From Cryptomeria japonica (lineage: Eukaryota; Streptophyta; Pinopsida; Cupressales; Cupressaceae): a DNA stretch of 64,000 nucleotides. Location of the stretch: NCBI RefSeq assembly GCF_030272615.1, contig NC_081406.1:170047361-170111360 (forward strand). The letters run 5' to 3'. Below, piece by piece: positions 33,074 to 44,673 of this stretch. The number at the start of each line of letters is the position of its first letter. Within the stretch, counting starts at the first letter, position 1. The position numbers were made by a program, and so were the translations under genes. The notes below the pieces were generated by a model. That model saw only the letters and a program-made list of their open reading frames with translations, searched no databases and had not been told where the DNA came from.

Positions 33074-34730
33074 ACCAGTTACTCTAGCAACATTAGAGAA
33101 TTCTATTGTAACTAAAGAATAGGGAAGAGGAACAAAGAGTCAAAAGATCAAATCATTGGGGATAAGAGCAATGGAGTGATGACAAGAAGAAGAGTGGAAA
33201 CTAATGAGGTATGTTTAATTTCACAAGTTGAACTGGTATTAGTAATTGAGGCATGTAAAGATGAATTTTGGTTGAAAGCTATGAAAGAAGAATTAGATCA
33301 GATTGAGAAAAATAAAACATGGACTTTGGTTTCCCGGCCTAAAAATAAAAATGTCATTGGAACTAAATGGATTTTTAGGAATAAGTTCAATGAGGATGGT
33401 AAAGTTATAAGGAACAAGGCTATATTGGTTTTTAAATTATATTCTCAAAAGGAAGGAATTGATTATGGAGAGACTTTTGCACCAGTAGCTAGGATTGAAG
33501 CTGTAAGATTATTTCTTGCCTATGCTTCTTATAAAAACTACAAGGTTTATCAGATGGATGTTAAATGTGCATTTTTAATGGGGATCTTGATGAGGATGTT
33601 TATATTGAGCAACCTGATGGTTTTTCACTATCAGATGATACTGATATGGTTTGTAGGTTAAGGAAAGCTTTATATGGATTGAAACAAGCACCTAGAGCTT
33701 GGTATGCAAGGTTGGATAAATATCTTTTGAAGCTTGGTTTTTCTAAAGGCAATGTTGATAGCAATTTATATTATAAAATAGTTGATGATGATATACTGAT
33801 TGTTGAAGTATTTGTTGATGACATTATTTTTGGAGGTGTAGATAAATTATGCATAGATTTTTCTAAGAAAATGGAGAAAGAATTTGAGATGTCTATGATT
33901 GGTGAGATGGAATTTTTCTTAGGTTTGCAGATTCCTCAGACTAACAAAGGTATTTTTATCTATCAAACTAAATATTCTAAGGAATTGTTGAAGAAATTTG
34001 GTATCGAAGATTCTAAATCGGTAAGTACACCTATGGTTACAAGTGAAAAATTGACAAGAAGAGACAAATCTATGATTGGAGGTTTACTTTATTTGACTCG
34101 GACTAGGTGTGACATTATGAATGGTGTTTGTATTGTTTCAAGATTTCAAAGTGATCCTAGAGAAAATCATTAGATGGCAGTGAATAGGATTTTTAGATAC
34201 TTGCAAGGTACATTAGAATATGGCTTATGGTACCCTAAGGATGATAACTTTAATTTATGTGCATAAACAAATGCTGACTGGGCTGAAGATGTTGATGACC
34301 GAAAAAGTACTTCCAGTGGAGCTTTCTTTCTTGGCAAGAAGTTGGTTTCATGGATCAGCAAGAAGTAGTCATGTACTTCTTTATCTTCTGTTGAAGCTGA
34401 GTATGTTGCTACTGCTACTAACTGTACACAATTTTTATGGATGAAGCAAATGTTGAAGGATATAAAGGTGGATTGTGATGCACCAGTAGTTATTCATTGT
34501 GATAACTCTTCTACTATTGATATATCAAAGAATCTGGTATTTCATTATAAGACAAAGCACATATCTATCAAGTATAACTTTTTGAAGGGAACGTGGAAGC
34601 AAATGAAGTTAGACTGGCTTATGTGAACACTAAAGAATAGATTGCAGATATTTTCACTAAACCTTTATCCAAGGAATCATTTTAGTACCTGAGAGACAGA
34701 TTGGGGGTTTCTGCCCCTCTGATAGAAACT
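33074..34730 (+). pseudogene. B reverse transcriptase and RNase H
   Basis: RT begins near 33250 ([32 protein letters not shown]) and continues through [13 protein letters not shown] and [11 protein letters not shown] one-base loss at about 33575 changes frame; then [16 protein letters not shown] and the catalytic FVDDIIFGG (about 33811-33840) follow. RNase H continues from 34173 (TAG) with NADWAED, KSTSSGAFFLG, SSVEAEYVA, CDNSSTIDISKN and ends near IADIFTKPLSKESF, with several stops and a frame change near 34590. Confidence 0.93.
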
Positions 34731-35074
34731 TGATTCATGCGGTTTGGCATCAATCTGGCATGCATTATCAGAGATACTATTCTTTCTGGCACTAATGTGG
34801 GATGCTACTGCTCAAGGGGAGTAGTCGGCTTTGAGATTCAAAGGCTTATGTTTTTGCTTTGATATTTCTATCAGATTTCTGGCATTGATGTCAAAGGGGG
34901 AGAGATAGTGATGTGAAAAAGATAAAGGAAGAAAATGATAAAAGTCAAAGAGGGAGAGATATTGATATTCAGAGCTATATGCAAGAGATTGTTAGTTGTC
35001 TTCCATAGGGGGAGACTTGTTTGGCATTTCTTGGTACTTAGATGTTTTTCACATCTAGTGTTGCCATCAATGCT

Positions 35075-35086
35075 AAAGGGGGAGAT
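35075..35086 (+). other. Purine tract of B
   Basis: AAAGGGGGAGAT directly before the 3' LTR. Confidence 0.9.
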
Positions 35087-36278
35087 TGTTGGCCATCTGG
35101 TGGAATTGATTGTGTTGCATTGAGGTTTTGTCATTGATGTCAACACTAGTTGTTTGAATGATTTATCGGCACCCTTCTGGTTCCTGTAGGTTGACTGGTT
35201 TCTGGTTAACTATGATTCGGTAGGCTCCGGTATAATCTGGTGATGGAATTGGCTTGTTCATGATACTCATACTCTTATTTGATTAGTTGGTTTTGGTCTA
35301 GTGTTTGGATGCTATCCTTCTTTCTTAGAAGATTGGTTTCTCGTTCCGGTGAGGGTTTCACCGACAGAGCTTTTGGTGATCCTTCAGGAAATGCATAAGT
35401 GGTGTTGGTGTAGCTTCTGATGGTGTTTTAGGATGTTGTTGTTGATCATGTTCGAGACTTGGCGTTTGGAGATCATTGTTGAAGCGTTTGGACCTAAACT
35501 TGGTATTGGTTGATCTAGGTTATGGACCGGCTTTAATGTAACGTGTGGATAGGACCTATTGTTGTATTTATGGGATGTCTTATGTGTTGATATTACTTAA
35601 GGCTGACATGGTTTGTAATTATATAATTAGTTTATTGTCTGGTGGCCGACCTGATTGTTTATGGTTGAGGGTTTGTACAAATAGATGTAAGATCTCATTG
35701 TAGATTATCATGGTTAATGTAAGAGGTCATGGTCAAGGAATGTAATGTGCGAATAATATAATATCATTCAGGCAGAGGAGTTGGTCGATCATTGGAGATC
35801 GAATTGGGTTTGTGTAAGAGGATTTAGTCCTCCAGTATTGAGCTTAACCAGAACTATACTCAGACATAGGAGATGCTATCGTCCAACACTTCTCCGGATC
35901 GTTGTCTAGATTTATATGTAGTTAGTGAGGCTCCTTTTGTGATGAGCACTGTGCTCTAGTTTGTTGGCCTTCCTGTAAGTGTAGGCCCCTTCATTGTAAT
36001 TCACATACTTACTGCAGAAGTATTATCTAACTGTGGGTAGGCTTCCCACCATGGTTTTTCCCTTTACCGGGTGTTCTACATACAAATCTTGGTGTTGTGT
36101 GAATGGCTTTTATTTTGTGATTATTGTTTATGCTTAATTGGATTAACTGTTATTTCGGTATTATTGTTTTGGGTTCTGGTATTAAATTTTAAATTGTTGA
36201 TTGCTTTCGGTAATCTGTGACAACTAATTCTCCCCCCCCCCCTCTCATTTGTCTTCCAGTTATCTAAATTGTCTAAAA
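35087..36278 (+). repeat. 3' LTR of B
   Basis: 1192 bp, TGTTGGCC to GTCTAAAA (terminal CA changed to AA), matching 21902-23103. Target duplication copy TAAGC follows at 36279-36283. Confidence 0.93.
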
Positions 36279-36283
36279 TAAGC

Positions 36284-37806
36284 CAGAGAACTTATCTTAA
36301 AGATCACCTATCTCTAGTGGTACAAACCTGTAATGAGAGCACTAGAGCCTATGGTGACATGGTGCCTATAGTAAGATGAGGAAGATCAAATCTCAACTAA
36401 ATTTCTTCTTAAGAAAATATGTCTCAATTTTTTGTGACCTAAATATAGAAAACATGATCTTAACCATCCTAAATCATAAGACAAAATCATTTTTCATTCT
36501 TCCAAATGGAACCTATGTGATAAACTTTTCATAAAATTACATTACATCATTTCAAATTAAATCCATGAGATTAGCCTCTCATAAATTTACATTCCATTAT
36601 TTCAAATAGAATCCATGAGAAAAAAAACCATACACCATATCCTTTCAAATAGCACCCTATTCTTCAAAGTATAATTATAACACAAAATAAGTCATTCACA
36701 AATGTAAACAATTATGATATAATAGCTATCACACCAACATAAATCAAACATGATACAGAAGATGTGACATCAAGTTGAATCAACTACACACAAAAGATGA
36801 CACATGCCCATATAAATCAAGCCTAACACAAAGATGTCAAAAATCAAGCTAATTTAGATTCCATGAACATAAATGTCCAAGGAAATTATTATATATTTAT
36901 AAAAATTTCATAAAATAGCCCTACCTCAATCTTATAGAAAATCGAGAACAAAATGCAAAATCAAAAGAATCTAGTAGAATAAAAAATCTTTCAATTCATC
37001 CACAAAAGCACTTTCAAATTCTTCAACTTCAAACCTATTTTATTTCATTCTCTCCATTGCCTAATATAAAATTGATCATTAAAAGAAGAATAAGAATAAA
37101 CCTAATCTTTTTCTTTTCAAATAAATTTCTTTTTCCTTTTTCAAATTTAAAAAGTAGAATAGAATATCCTAATTAAAAAAAAAATTAAAGATTTTTTTTT
37201 AATGCACATTCATTTTCTAAATTAATAATATTAAAATATTTTATTTTGAACGCTTTATCATAAAAGAATTTTTTTTAACTAATATTAATAAATCATATTT
37301 TCTAATTCATCAATAAAATTTAAAAAAATATAACGTACATAATTAAAATTTCCTTTTTTCAAAAGAAATTAACGATCAGAATAAATAAAAATATAATATA
37401 ATACATTACATCAATTATTTATTTATTTTTAAATTATTCTCATAATAATTAATTATTCTTTTTCACACACTTGGATTATTTCAAGATATTTCAAAGCCAG
37501 GACCAAGTTCTTCTTCCTTCGTGCCTATTCCTATTATACATTTAATCTTTCAACACATACCTAAATAGCATTATTAAAAAAATATAATCATATATTCACT
37601 TTCAATCAATTAACCATGGTAATATAATCTCTCATTTTATAAAAATATGACAAGATGACACTCTATACCTAATATAAGTCAATAAAGAACTTCCAATCAC
37701 AAAGGGATGGGGAATGAAACATATTATATTTTGTGGTTAGTATGTCCTCTTCTAACTATCCATTTCAATTTTCAATAAGGCATGTTATTCTTCATATTTT
37801 TTGTGT
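36284..37806. other. AT-rich stretch without recognisable gene
   Basis: Strongly AT-rich (notably 36880-37480) with runs of A and T and no open frame of note. It is the DNA between the B and LINE insertions. No repeat family is recognised. Confidence 0.6.
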
Positions 37807-37822
37807 AACTCTTGGTTTTTTT
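37807..37822. repeat. Target-site duplication of LINE L (left)
   Basis: AACTCTTGGTTTTTTT, found again after the poly(A) tail at 60598-60613. The length fits LINE target-primed insertion. Confidence 0.88.
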
Positions 37823-37982
37823 ATATGAAAGAATTCAAACTTTAGTTTAAAGAAGGAACACGAACAACGTGAACTGAATAGTGAAACCCTACCTTTCCTC
37901 TGTAACCTACACCTCCCCACTGCTCTCTCTGGTGTGGCAGTCTCTATTGCGCTAGAGTCAACATCGCACATAGGTTTGCCCA

Positions 37983-39213
37983 ATGTTGGAGCCCCACTCG
38001 GTGTTGAAAATACAGTCCAAAAGAATGAAGAAAAAGGCGAGAGAGCATGTTGTTTCAAAACCAGACAAAATGAAGAAGGACAAACATATGGGTCTCATGG
38101 TTGACAATATGGTGAATGATACGACGATTTTCCCCCAACCCACTAGCATGCCCTTTGTGAATCCAACTCAGCCCTAGGCAAATACAATAAATGATGAATG
38201 TATCCCCCACCACTACCAAAGCTCTGAGAAACCAAAAACATCCTCTGAAGGTATGATAACCTCCTTCCAGTTACCTGATGACATTATTGAAGTAATTTCA
38301 TATTGTAGAGCAAAAAAAAATTATTTTCTTCCTTAAAGGCATTCCAGCTGAAAAAGATTTTTTTAAATGGATTCATAATAACTTGGATGTCAAGGGCTAG
38401 ATTGTAGAATCTCTAAGGGGCTTTGGAAAGGGATATGTGTCATGCACCTTTGTGGACCCTGACCATGCATGTATTGTCCTACAATATGGATCTTGGATTA
38501 TTTGTGATCAAACATGTTATGTTCAAGCTTGGGATATTGATTTTCATCTCGAAGGTATCACCAAATCAAAATATCCTATGTGGATAGATTTCCCCTTCCT
38601 CAACCTTGCTTTTCACCCCTTCTTGAAAGACATGGTATCACAGTTGGGTAAAGTGCTTTGATCCAAAAATCATTCTGATAAATGGGCCAGCCTGCACACA
38701 CACCCCAAAGTTTGTGTTGAAATGGACTTGACCCAACCTCTTACAGACTCTATTAAATTGGTTGGACTTGACTTTAAATTTGATCGGTGACTCACCTACC
38801 TTAACAAGCCCAATGTGTGTTTCTACTATCGTAGAGATGGACATCTCATTTGTTCTTGTCTCTTCTGTAAACCCTGTACTTCTCAATCTCCTCCTTCTAA
38901 CTCCCCCACTATCAATTCTACTCCATCTGACTCACATAATAATGTTGTCATTCCCAAATCCCCTGTCCCTGATAACATCCCATCCTCTTCCAATTTGTCC
39001 CTTCCTCCCAACAATCCTTCATCCCCTAAGGATCCACCCTCACCCCTAGGTTCCAAATATTACAAAGAACTTGTGGTTGATTCTGCTTCTAGAGCATCTA
39101 AGAGAAAGAAAGAGTCTCCTATCCTTGGTAAAAATCCTCCCCAATTTCTGTCACCTCCTTCACATCTTGGTAGCCCTTCTCGCTACCCGACTCAACCTAC
39201 TTCTTGTGATTGA
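37983..39213 (+). pseudogene. LINE L ORF1 (DUF4283-like, zinc-finger protein)
   Basis: ORF1 of plant L1 LINEs binds the element RNA. Here an N-terminal basic, Lys-rich part (37983-38177) is followed by GYVSCTFVDPDHACIVLQYG and the typical YPMWIDFPFLNLAF, FLKDMVSQLGKVL block. A zinc knuckle near 38812 reads CFYYRRDGHLICSC (second Cys changed to Tyr), then a long Pro/Ser-rich tail ends with a basic SRASKRKKESP motif. At least two stops and two frame changes separate these parts. The ATG at 37983 is the first plausible start, about 160 bp from the element end. Confidence 0.88.
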
Positions 39214-39309
39214 CTTGATCAAGATCCTTCTATGGTCATAGAAATTCGCCCTAAAAAATAGTTTAATGCATTGCTTTGGGATGAGGAAACCCTTCCTGAT
39301 TCCTCCCAA

Positions 39310-39529
39310 TGAGGTGCCATGTTCAATCTTGGAACATGCGGGGTTTGACGATCCCCGCTGGTAAATATCAAGTCAAATAGTCCATTCAGCAAAATCAAAC
39401 TAATGTTCTCATGCTTCAAGATGTGAAAACTAGTGGTGTTCGTCTGGATGCTACTGTTGGCATAAGACACTATTCTAGTGATGCTCCTATGAATATTGAT
39501 GATGTCTGGTGCATGAGATTTCTTAGGAG
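39310..39529 (+). pseudogene. LINE L ORF2: start of endonuclease
   Basis: Reads SWNMRGLTIP, LMLQDVKTSG and APMNIDDVWCMRFLGA-like sequence, the start of an APE-type endonuclease, with a frame change near the MRGL motif. It is cut by the C insertion after GGAG; the frame resumes at 46970 as ATLATIWQGVCF. Confidence 0.8.
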
Positions 39530-39534
39530 CTATC
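39530..39534. repeat. Target-site duplication of C (left)
   Basis: CTATC; the copy after C at 46970-46974 is CTACC. Joining the LINE at this site restores the endonuclease reading frame. Confidence 0.75.
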
Positions 39535-39536
39535 AT

Positions 39537-40586
39537 TGATGGAAACTCAACCTATTGATCTTATCTGGTATGGAGTTTGGGATATCCAGATGTCTTGAGT
39601 AAGTTTTGGTATAAGACTGTCGATGATATTCAATGTACAGTTTTGGTGAACATTTCTTATTTTTGGTGATGTGTTTTTGGTTCCCATGATCAGATTTAAG
39701 TTGATTAAGTATGAGAAGGATATCATCATGCAATTCTATCCTCCAATTTTGTTACTTAAGCATGTTAGAAGGTTTGGTATCCAGTAAAGCAGTAAAATAG
39801 GGTTATCTTCATTGTTGGTGGTGTAACATGTGGACCGAATCCCTTGAGGTGATTCTAATGGTTGTTGGTAAGTTCAAGGTAATTGGACCAACTTATTGGA
39901 AGCATGTGATCATATGTTTTGGATCCAGAATATGGTTGTGAGAAGATTTCAGCCAACTTGAAGCTACATGTTTCATATTTTGATATTTTGTGAAGTCGAC
40001 TACTTGGAGATTTATTTTGGTGGTGCAAATATATAAGATTGTGTTGGGTGATCTTTTTGGGTGTATGTATGTGTGCGAAGTTGTTCTTGGGAGTGATTGA
40101 GCGCAATTTCATGTGTGTATCTTGAATGTTTATGATACGATAATTGGTAGCAGAGTAGAACAGAGAAGTTTATCAGAACAGCAGCAATGGATCATTCTTG
40201 AGCCTAACCGGAACTGATTTTTGGCATTTATAGATTCTATACTCTAGTTCACACATTTTATAAACTTATATATCACATTTGTAGGACAATGAGTCCTTCG
40301 GTGAAGCAACCATGTTTTGTAATTGAGCACTGAGCTCTAGGCAGTGTGCCTAAATGCATGTGTATTACTCCTATGTAATATTAATCTACTGCTGGCCATA
40401 GCATATTAATATTGTGGGTTCCAATCCCACCATGGTTTTTCCCTTTTTGGGTTTCCACGTAAAACTCTTGGTGTTATGGTTGTATGCTTATTTGGGTTTT
40501 GTTTCTGCACTTTGCTTTCAATTAATAAATTTGTGAACTACAAAAGACTGATTCACCCCCCGTCTCAGTGTTCATTAATTCCAACA
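39537..40586 (+). repeat. S2: copia-type LTR-like block next to C
   Basis: Begins TGATGGAAACTC and ends ATTAATTCCAACA. It shares the plan of the 3' half of the B LTR: a GAGCACTGAGCTCTAG block, a CCCACCATGGTTTTTCCC block, CTTGGTGTTAT, and near the end GACTGATTCACCCCCC. There is no coding. It sits between the LINE left junction and a 5' LTR of C that lacks its first bases, without its own clear duplication, so it is a solo LTR fused to C by deletion or recombination. Confidence 0.6.
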
Positions 40587-41386
40587 TCCCCAGTCTATGA
40601 GCAATCTTGCATCAACCAAAAATATTTCCTTTCAGTTTAGTTCTTATTTAGTTCATTGTGCAGTTTTTGGTGTTCTTATCGGTTGGTACTGGTAGTTGCT
40701 TTCTTTTCGTTGCAAATCCTATTTTTGGTTTCCAGGCTGGTTCGTGTGCTTAATTCCATATTTTCAATCCATTTGGGTTCTTTTATGGTCAATTATCGCT
40801 TATGGTTGGCTGCTTCTAGGTTTCGGGATAGTTCTTGTGCTTACCGGTTAACTTTCCTTCTTTACCGGAGCAATTCTTGGCATGTGGATCTATTTTGGGT
40901 CTTGTCTGATGTTCCTTGGTGTGTGGCCGACCTTCCTGCTAAACCGTTCCTCTTGGTTGTTATTTTACGGAAGGATTTCTTTAATTCTTGGGGTCGACCT
41001 AGTTACACATTTCATTTTCTTGCATTGGTAAATGTAATCTTATGAGGTCGGCTCGAATATGTTCCAGTGGGTATAAATATGTTATTATGTAAACATTTGT
41101 AGAGGCAGAGGAAGTAGAATTGAGAACAAGGATTTAGATTTGCCTTTAGTGATCCAGTTGATTCTCAAAGTCCCAGTTGGATTGTATCTAGCTTGAGGCT
41201 TGTATGTAACCGGTTAACTACTGGATGTTCTATGATGATAACCAGATGGTTGCCTAAAGTTCTAAGGCATTAATATGATCTGTTTGTGTAATCTTGCTAT
41301 GTTTTCTTGTTAATTTCATTGTGTTACTCTTGCTGCATAAGTTGATCAACTCTCTTTTGAGGGTTTCACCGGTTATGGTTGCATCA
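40587..41386 (+). repeat. 5' LTR of C (first bases missing)
   Basis: Matches 44687-44828 joined to 46307-46969. It ends GGTTGCATCA. About 13 bp at its start, including TGATGCAGG, are absent. It has a TATA box at 41072-41079 (TATAAATA), kept at 46644-46651 in the other LTR. Confidence 0.88.
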
Positions 41387-41405
41387 AATAGTATAAGAGC
41401 CGGTT
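41387..41405 (+). other. Decayed primer-binding site of C
   Basis: AATAGTATAAGAGCCGG follows the LTR end directly and corresponds to the initiator-Met site TTGGTATCAGAGC with several changes. Confidence 0.6.
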
Positions 41406-42630
41406 TGTGAACCTGTTGTTGGAGGAAGACCTGGTCATGCACCGGTTGGTTGCAAAGGAAATTGAGGTAGCTTGTGAACTTGTTTAGATCAGTGAATGTG
41501 AGGCAGTGCAAGTTTTGCAAGTAGACCTATGATCCTAGAGCTTGAGCTTGAGGCAGTTAGTGGGTGGAGACTTGAACAAATCGTCGACTAAGGCAGGCTA
41601 TAGGTTGGACCGTTAGATCATCGAGGAGAGGCAACCAAAACCTGAAGTCAGACCATCAAACCCTTGAGGAAGTTGCAAGTACCTACTGACAGATTGTCAA
41701 ACCAGATCAAGTGATGGGACTCACTTTTCAATTAACCCTGAGAGTCTGATGCAAGAGCACTAGGGAAGTTCAACCAATTGAAGCAATTAACTATGAAATT
41801 GCTTGGAGATCGTGGCATTTCTTCATGTTTGAGAGTTTAGCGTTGTGGATTTGGATTTAACACCTTGAGTTCACAGTATTTATCATATCCAAGATTCATG
41901 GCATTTGGATTTAATTTCGGTAAAATATCAATTCTGGTATTGGCCCGGTGTTGATGTGTTCTTACCAGGTTAGTCTTGCAGTGTGTTGAGTGAAGTTGAA
42001 TCAGGTTGTAGTTGGTTTCTATGACTTGTGGATTGTTGAGTAACGTTGCTTGAGCCTTTTTTGATGTTCCTGGAGGACAGCATGAATTTTTATGCTTTTT
42101 TGTGATGTTCTTAGTGATTTGAGGCGACATGATATTGTTTACATGTTTCATTGTGAACCGGTTGGTCTCAGGCCGACTTGAACAATTCGTTATTATTGCG
42201 GACGGTATAAAGGGAAAGTTTAGTTATTTTTTAGACAGAAGATAGAAGATAGAGACAAAAGACAGAAGTTAGAGAAAGAAGAGATCAAGCGAAGATGTAG
42301 ATATTGACGAGATTCTAGTCCAGTAGGACTAAAGTCGAAAGGGTTGAGGTCTGGATCAAGGTTGAATCGACAGACTGTTACCGAAGGCTGAATTGATGTG
42401 TAGATTATCTGTGGATCTTACATTGGTGTTGTAAGCATTGTTCATAATCCTAAGTTGTGATCCAACATGTGGCATATGTAATTCATTAAACTGTTATAAG
42501 AATTGCTTATACTATTTATCAGTTATGTATTTTGTGTTGTTATCAGTTGCTCTTTCTGCTTTATCTGGTGTTGTGTTACCGGTTACCGGTATATCTTGCA
42601 TGGTGTTTATGTTTAGGATGCAAGGATGGG
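41406..42630 (+). other. Long 5' leader of C
   Basis: About 1.2 kb without conserved coding. It includes a purine-rich AGACAGAAGATAGAAGATAG repeat tract at about 42232-42290. Confidence 0.5.
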
Positions 42631-43800
42631 ATGTCCTTCATTGGATCTCCCTACCTTGACTGCATCAAAAATGGTAGTCAAATTGCCGACTTGAGGCAAT
42701 TCACCAGAGCGAAAGAGGAGATGTTGCCGAGAAGGACAAACCCTCGGAGGGTAGAGGAGATGATGGAGGACTTCAAGAATGAAGTGACAAATGAAATCTG
42801 GAACACATTGGCTGGTTTGCGGAGGAACTTAGAATCTGAGGATGAGTATGAGGAAGCTAGTGAAGAGATTGAAGCAGAAGAGGTCGAAGGACTGAAAGAT
42901 GAAAGAAATGAAAGATTCCTGAGAGCAGTGGCAAAGGCGAGTAAAGTTCATAAAGATGAAGTTTCAAATTTTTTCAAAACACTAAACCCGAAAGATCTGA
43001 TTGATTGGATCAAAGAGTTGGAGGATTACTTTGAGTTTGAGGATTTCAAGGACTCGCAAAGATTCTGGTTGGCACAAACTAAGTCGAAAGAGAATGTTGC
43101 CTTATGGTGGAAATAATTACAAAAAGACGGAGTGGAGAATGGTGAAATCAAGATCACCCAGTGGAGACAGATGGTTGCAAGATTGAAGCCCAAGTTCATA
43201 CTAAGATACTATGAGTTGGAATTGTTTAAGAAGTTGTAGAACCTAAAACAGAGAAACATGACTGTGAAAGAGTATACTGAGGAATTCTACAAGGTAATGA
43301 TTAGATCTGGACATAGAGAGATTGATAGAGAAAAGGTGGCGAGATACATAAATGGACTTGCATTCAACATTCAGGATTAGATGAGTATGTTGAGGATTTC
43401 CACAGTTGAAGAAGCTTACCAATGTTCTTTGAAGGCTAAGAAGAAGGTGAGAAGAAGATAACCAAATAACCCTAGAGGGGAGGAGAGATACAAGGGGCAT
43501 ATGAGTATAGAGAAGCATAATGTTGAAGAAGAATCAAAACCTAAGTGGAGTAAAGAACTGAAATAGAAAATATAGAGGAAAGGCAGTGGTAGTACTAGTA
43601 GAGAGTTACCCGACAAATGTTTCAAATGTGGGGAAACCGGACATAGATTTTATGAATGTAAGAAGGGAATGGCAAGAAGTTGTGAGGCAAATGAGGAACC
43701 AGAAGGTGAAGTTACCGGAGTTGACTATGCACTGGAGCAAGGAGAATCCCTTATGTTCAGAAGAATCATGAAGGAGCAAAGCAGTGAAGATACCTGACCT
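42631..43800 (+). pseudogene. Gypsy gag of C
   Basis: Starts MSFIGSPYLDC, with an alternative start at 42721 (MLPRRTNPRR). It is Glu-rich to 42900, then shows the Ty3/gypsy gag core: LIDWIKELEDYFEFEDF, NVALWW, KPKFILRYYELELF, MTVKEYTEEFYKV, EKVARYINGL. The zinc knuckle CFKCGETGHRFYEC (43618-43659) is intact. About seven in-frame stops, mostly TAG, interrupt it from 43114 on. Gag would build the particle and bind RNA. The fold is shared with the gag of D but the two are clearly diverged. Confidence 0.87.
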
Positions 43801-44673
43801 ACTCAGAGAAGGAGTCTTTTTTGGACCATGTTTAAATCAGGTGGTAAGTGTTGCAAAGTTATTGTGGATAGTGGATGTATTGACAATTTGGTATCTGAGG
43901 AGATGGTTGTAAAACTTGGATTAAAGAAGCTTGATCATCCTTGTCCTTATGAGGTAAGTTGGTTACAAGATGATCAAAAGATAGAAGTAAAGGAGAAGTG
44001 TTTGGTAAATTTTAATATTGGGCCTTTTAGGGATGAGGTCTTGTGTGATGTTGCATCTATGAGTGCTTGTATTGTCTTGTTGGGGAAACCTTGGTAGTTT
44101 GATAGAGGAGTTATCTATAACTGTAGAAGAAACTTAATCACTACTGAAAAAGATGGGCAAAAGTTCGCATTGACTTCTTTGTAGGAGAAAGAGAAGGAGG
44201 TGAAGAATCTAAACCTTTAGAAAAGTTGTAGTACTAAGAAATTGGTTGCAGAGGTTATACCAGAAGGTGACTTGAGTTTGCAGAAATATCTGATAGAACC
44301 AGTTGCAGAGGTTAAAATAGAAGGTGACTTGAGTTTGTAGAAGGATCTGATAGATGAGCCTGATGGACAGATGAAACTGGATGACAAAAACTTTATGGTG
44401 ACAAACTGGATAAAGTCTTGTGGAAGAAGCAAATCAGAGTTGCAGAAGAAAGAGACTAGTTACAGAGACAATGTGCAGATTTGAAGCAAAGGAAGAGAAA
44501 CAAAGAGAGATAGGAGTTAGATAAACTTGCTAAGATCCCAGAAGAGCTAAAGAAGAGGTTAGCAGATAAGGAAGATGTTTGGATCATATATGAGCATTGG
44601 GTCTTTATCCTGAATCCTTTTAGATGTTCATGAGTTTCCTCTCATGGAACATCTTCTTTCTACCTGGGGTGTC
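43801..44673 (+). pseudogene. Protease of C and degenerate tail
   Basis: Retropepsin site CKVIVDSGCIDNLVSEEMV has an intact D-S-G. It is followed by CPYEVSWLQ, FRDEVLCDV and LLGKPW, then a TAG at the place where D has Gln (GRPWQFDR). The tail to 44673 has many stops, a 57-bp tandem repeat, and KIPEELKKRLADKEDVW. No RT motif follows. Confidence 0.87.
44245..44358 (+). repeat. 57-bp tandem duplication in C
   Basis: Two copies (44245-44301, 44302-44358) of a unit beginning GTTGCAGAGGTTA, coding for VAEV-EGDLSL repeats of 19 residues. Copy 1 reads TTGCAGAA where copy 2 reads TTGTAGAA, turning a Gln codon into a stop. Confidence 0.9.

Larger units (their letters stand above)
21902..36278 (+). mobile_element. 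B: full-structure Ty1/copia element, interrupted by N
   Basis: LTRs of 1202 and 1192 bp (21902-23103, 35087-36278) flank an initiator-Met primer site, gag, protease, integrase, RT, RNase H and a purine tract, in Ty1/copia order. The flanks TAAGT and TAAGC form a 5-bp duplication with one change. Element N sits in the protease at 24487-31896. Excluding N, the length is about 7.0 kb. Frameshifts and stops in every domain mean it is inactive. Confidence 0.93.

Noticed and set aside
37792-38058. Minus-strand 88-codon frame at the 5' end of the LINE.
   Set aside because: It overlaps the LINE 5' end and ORF1 start on the other strand and crosses the target duplication.
40656-41045. 130-codon open frame with a near copy at 46261-46617, seeming a conserved gene pair.
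   Set aside because: Both are the same part of the LTR of C; similarity reflects LTR identity, not a coding gene.
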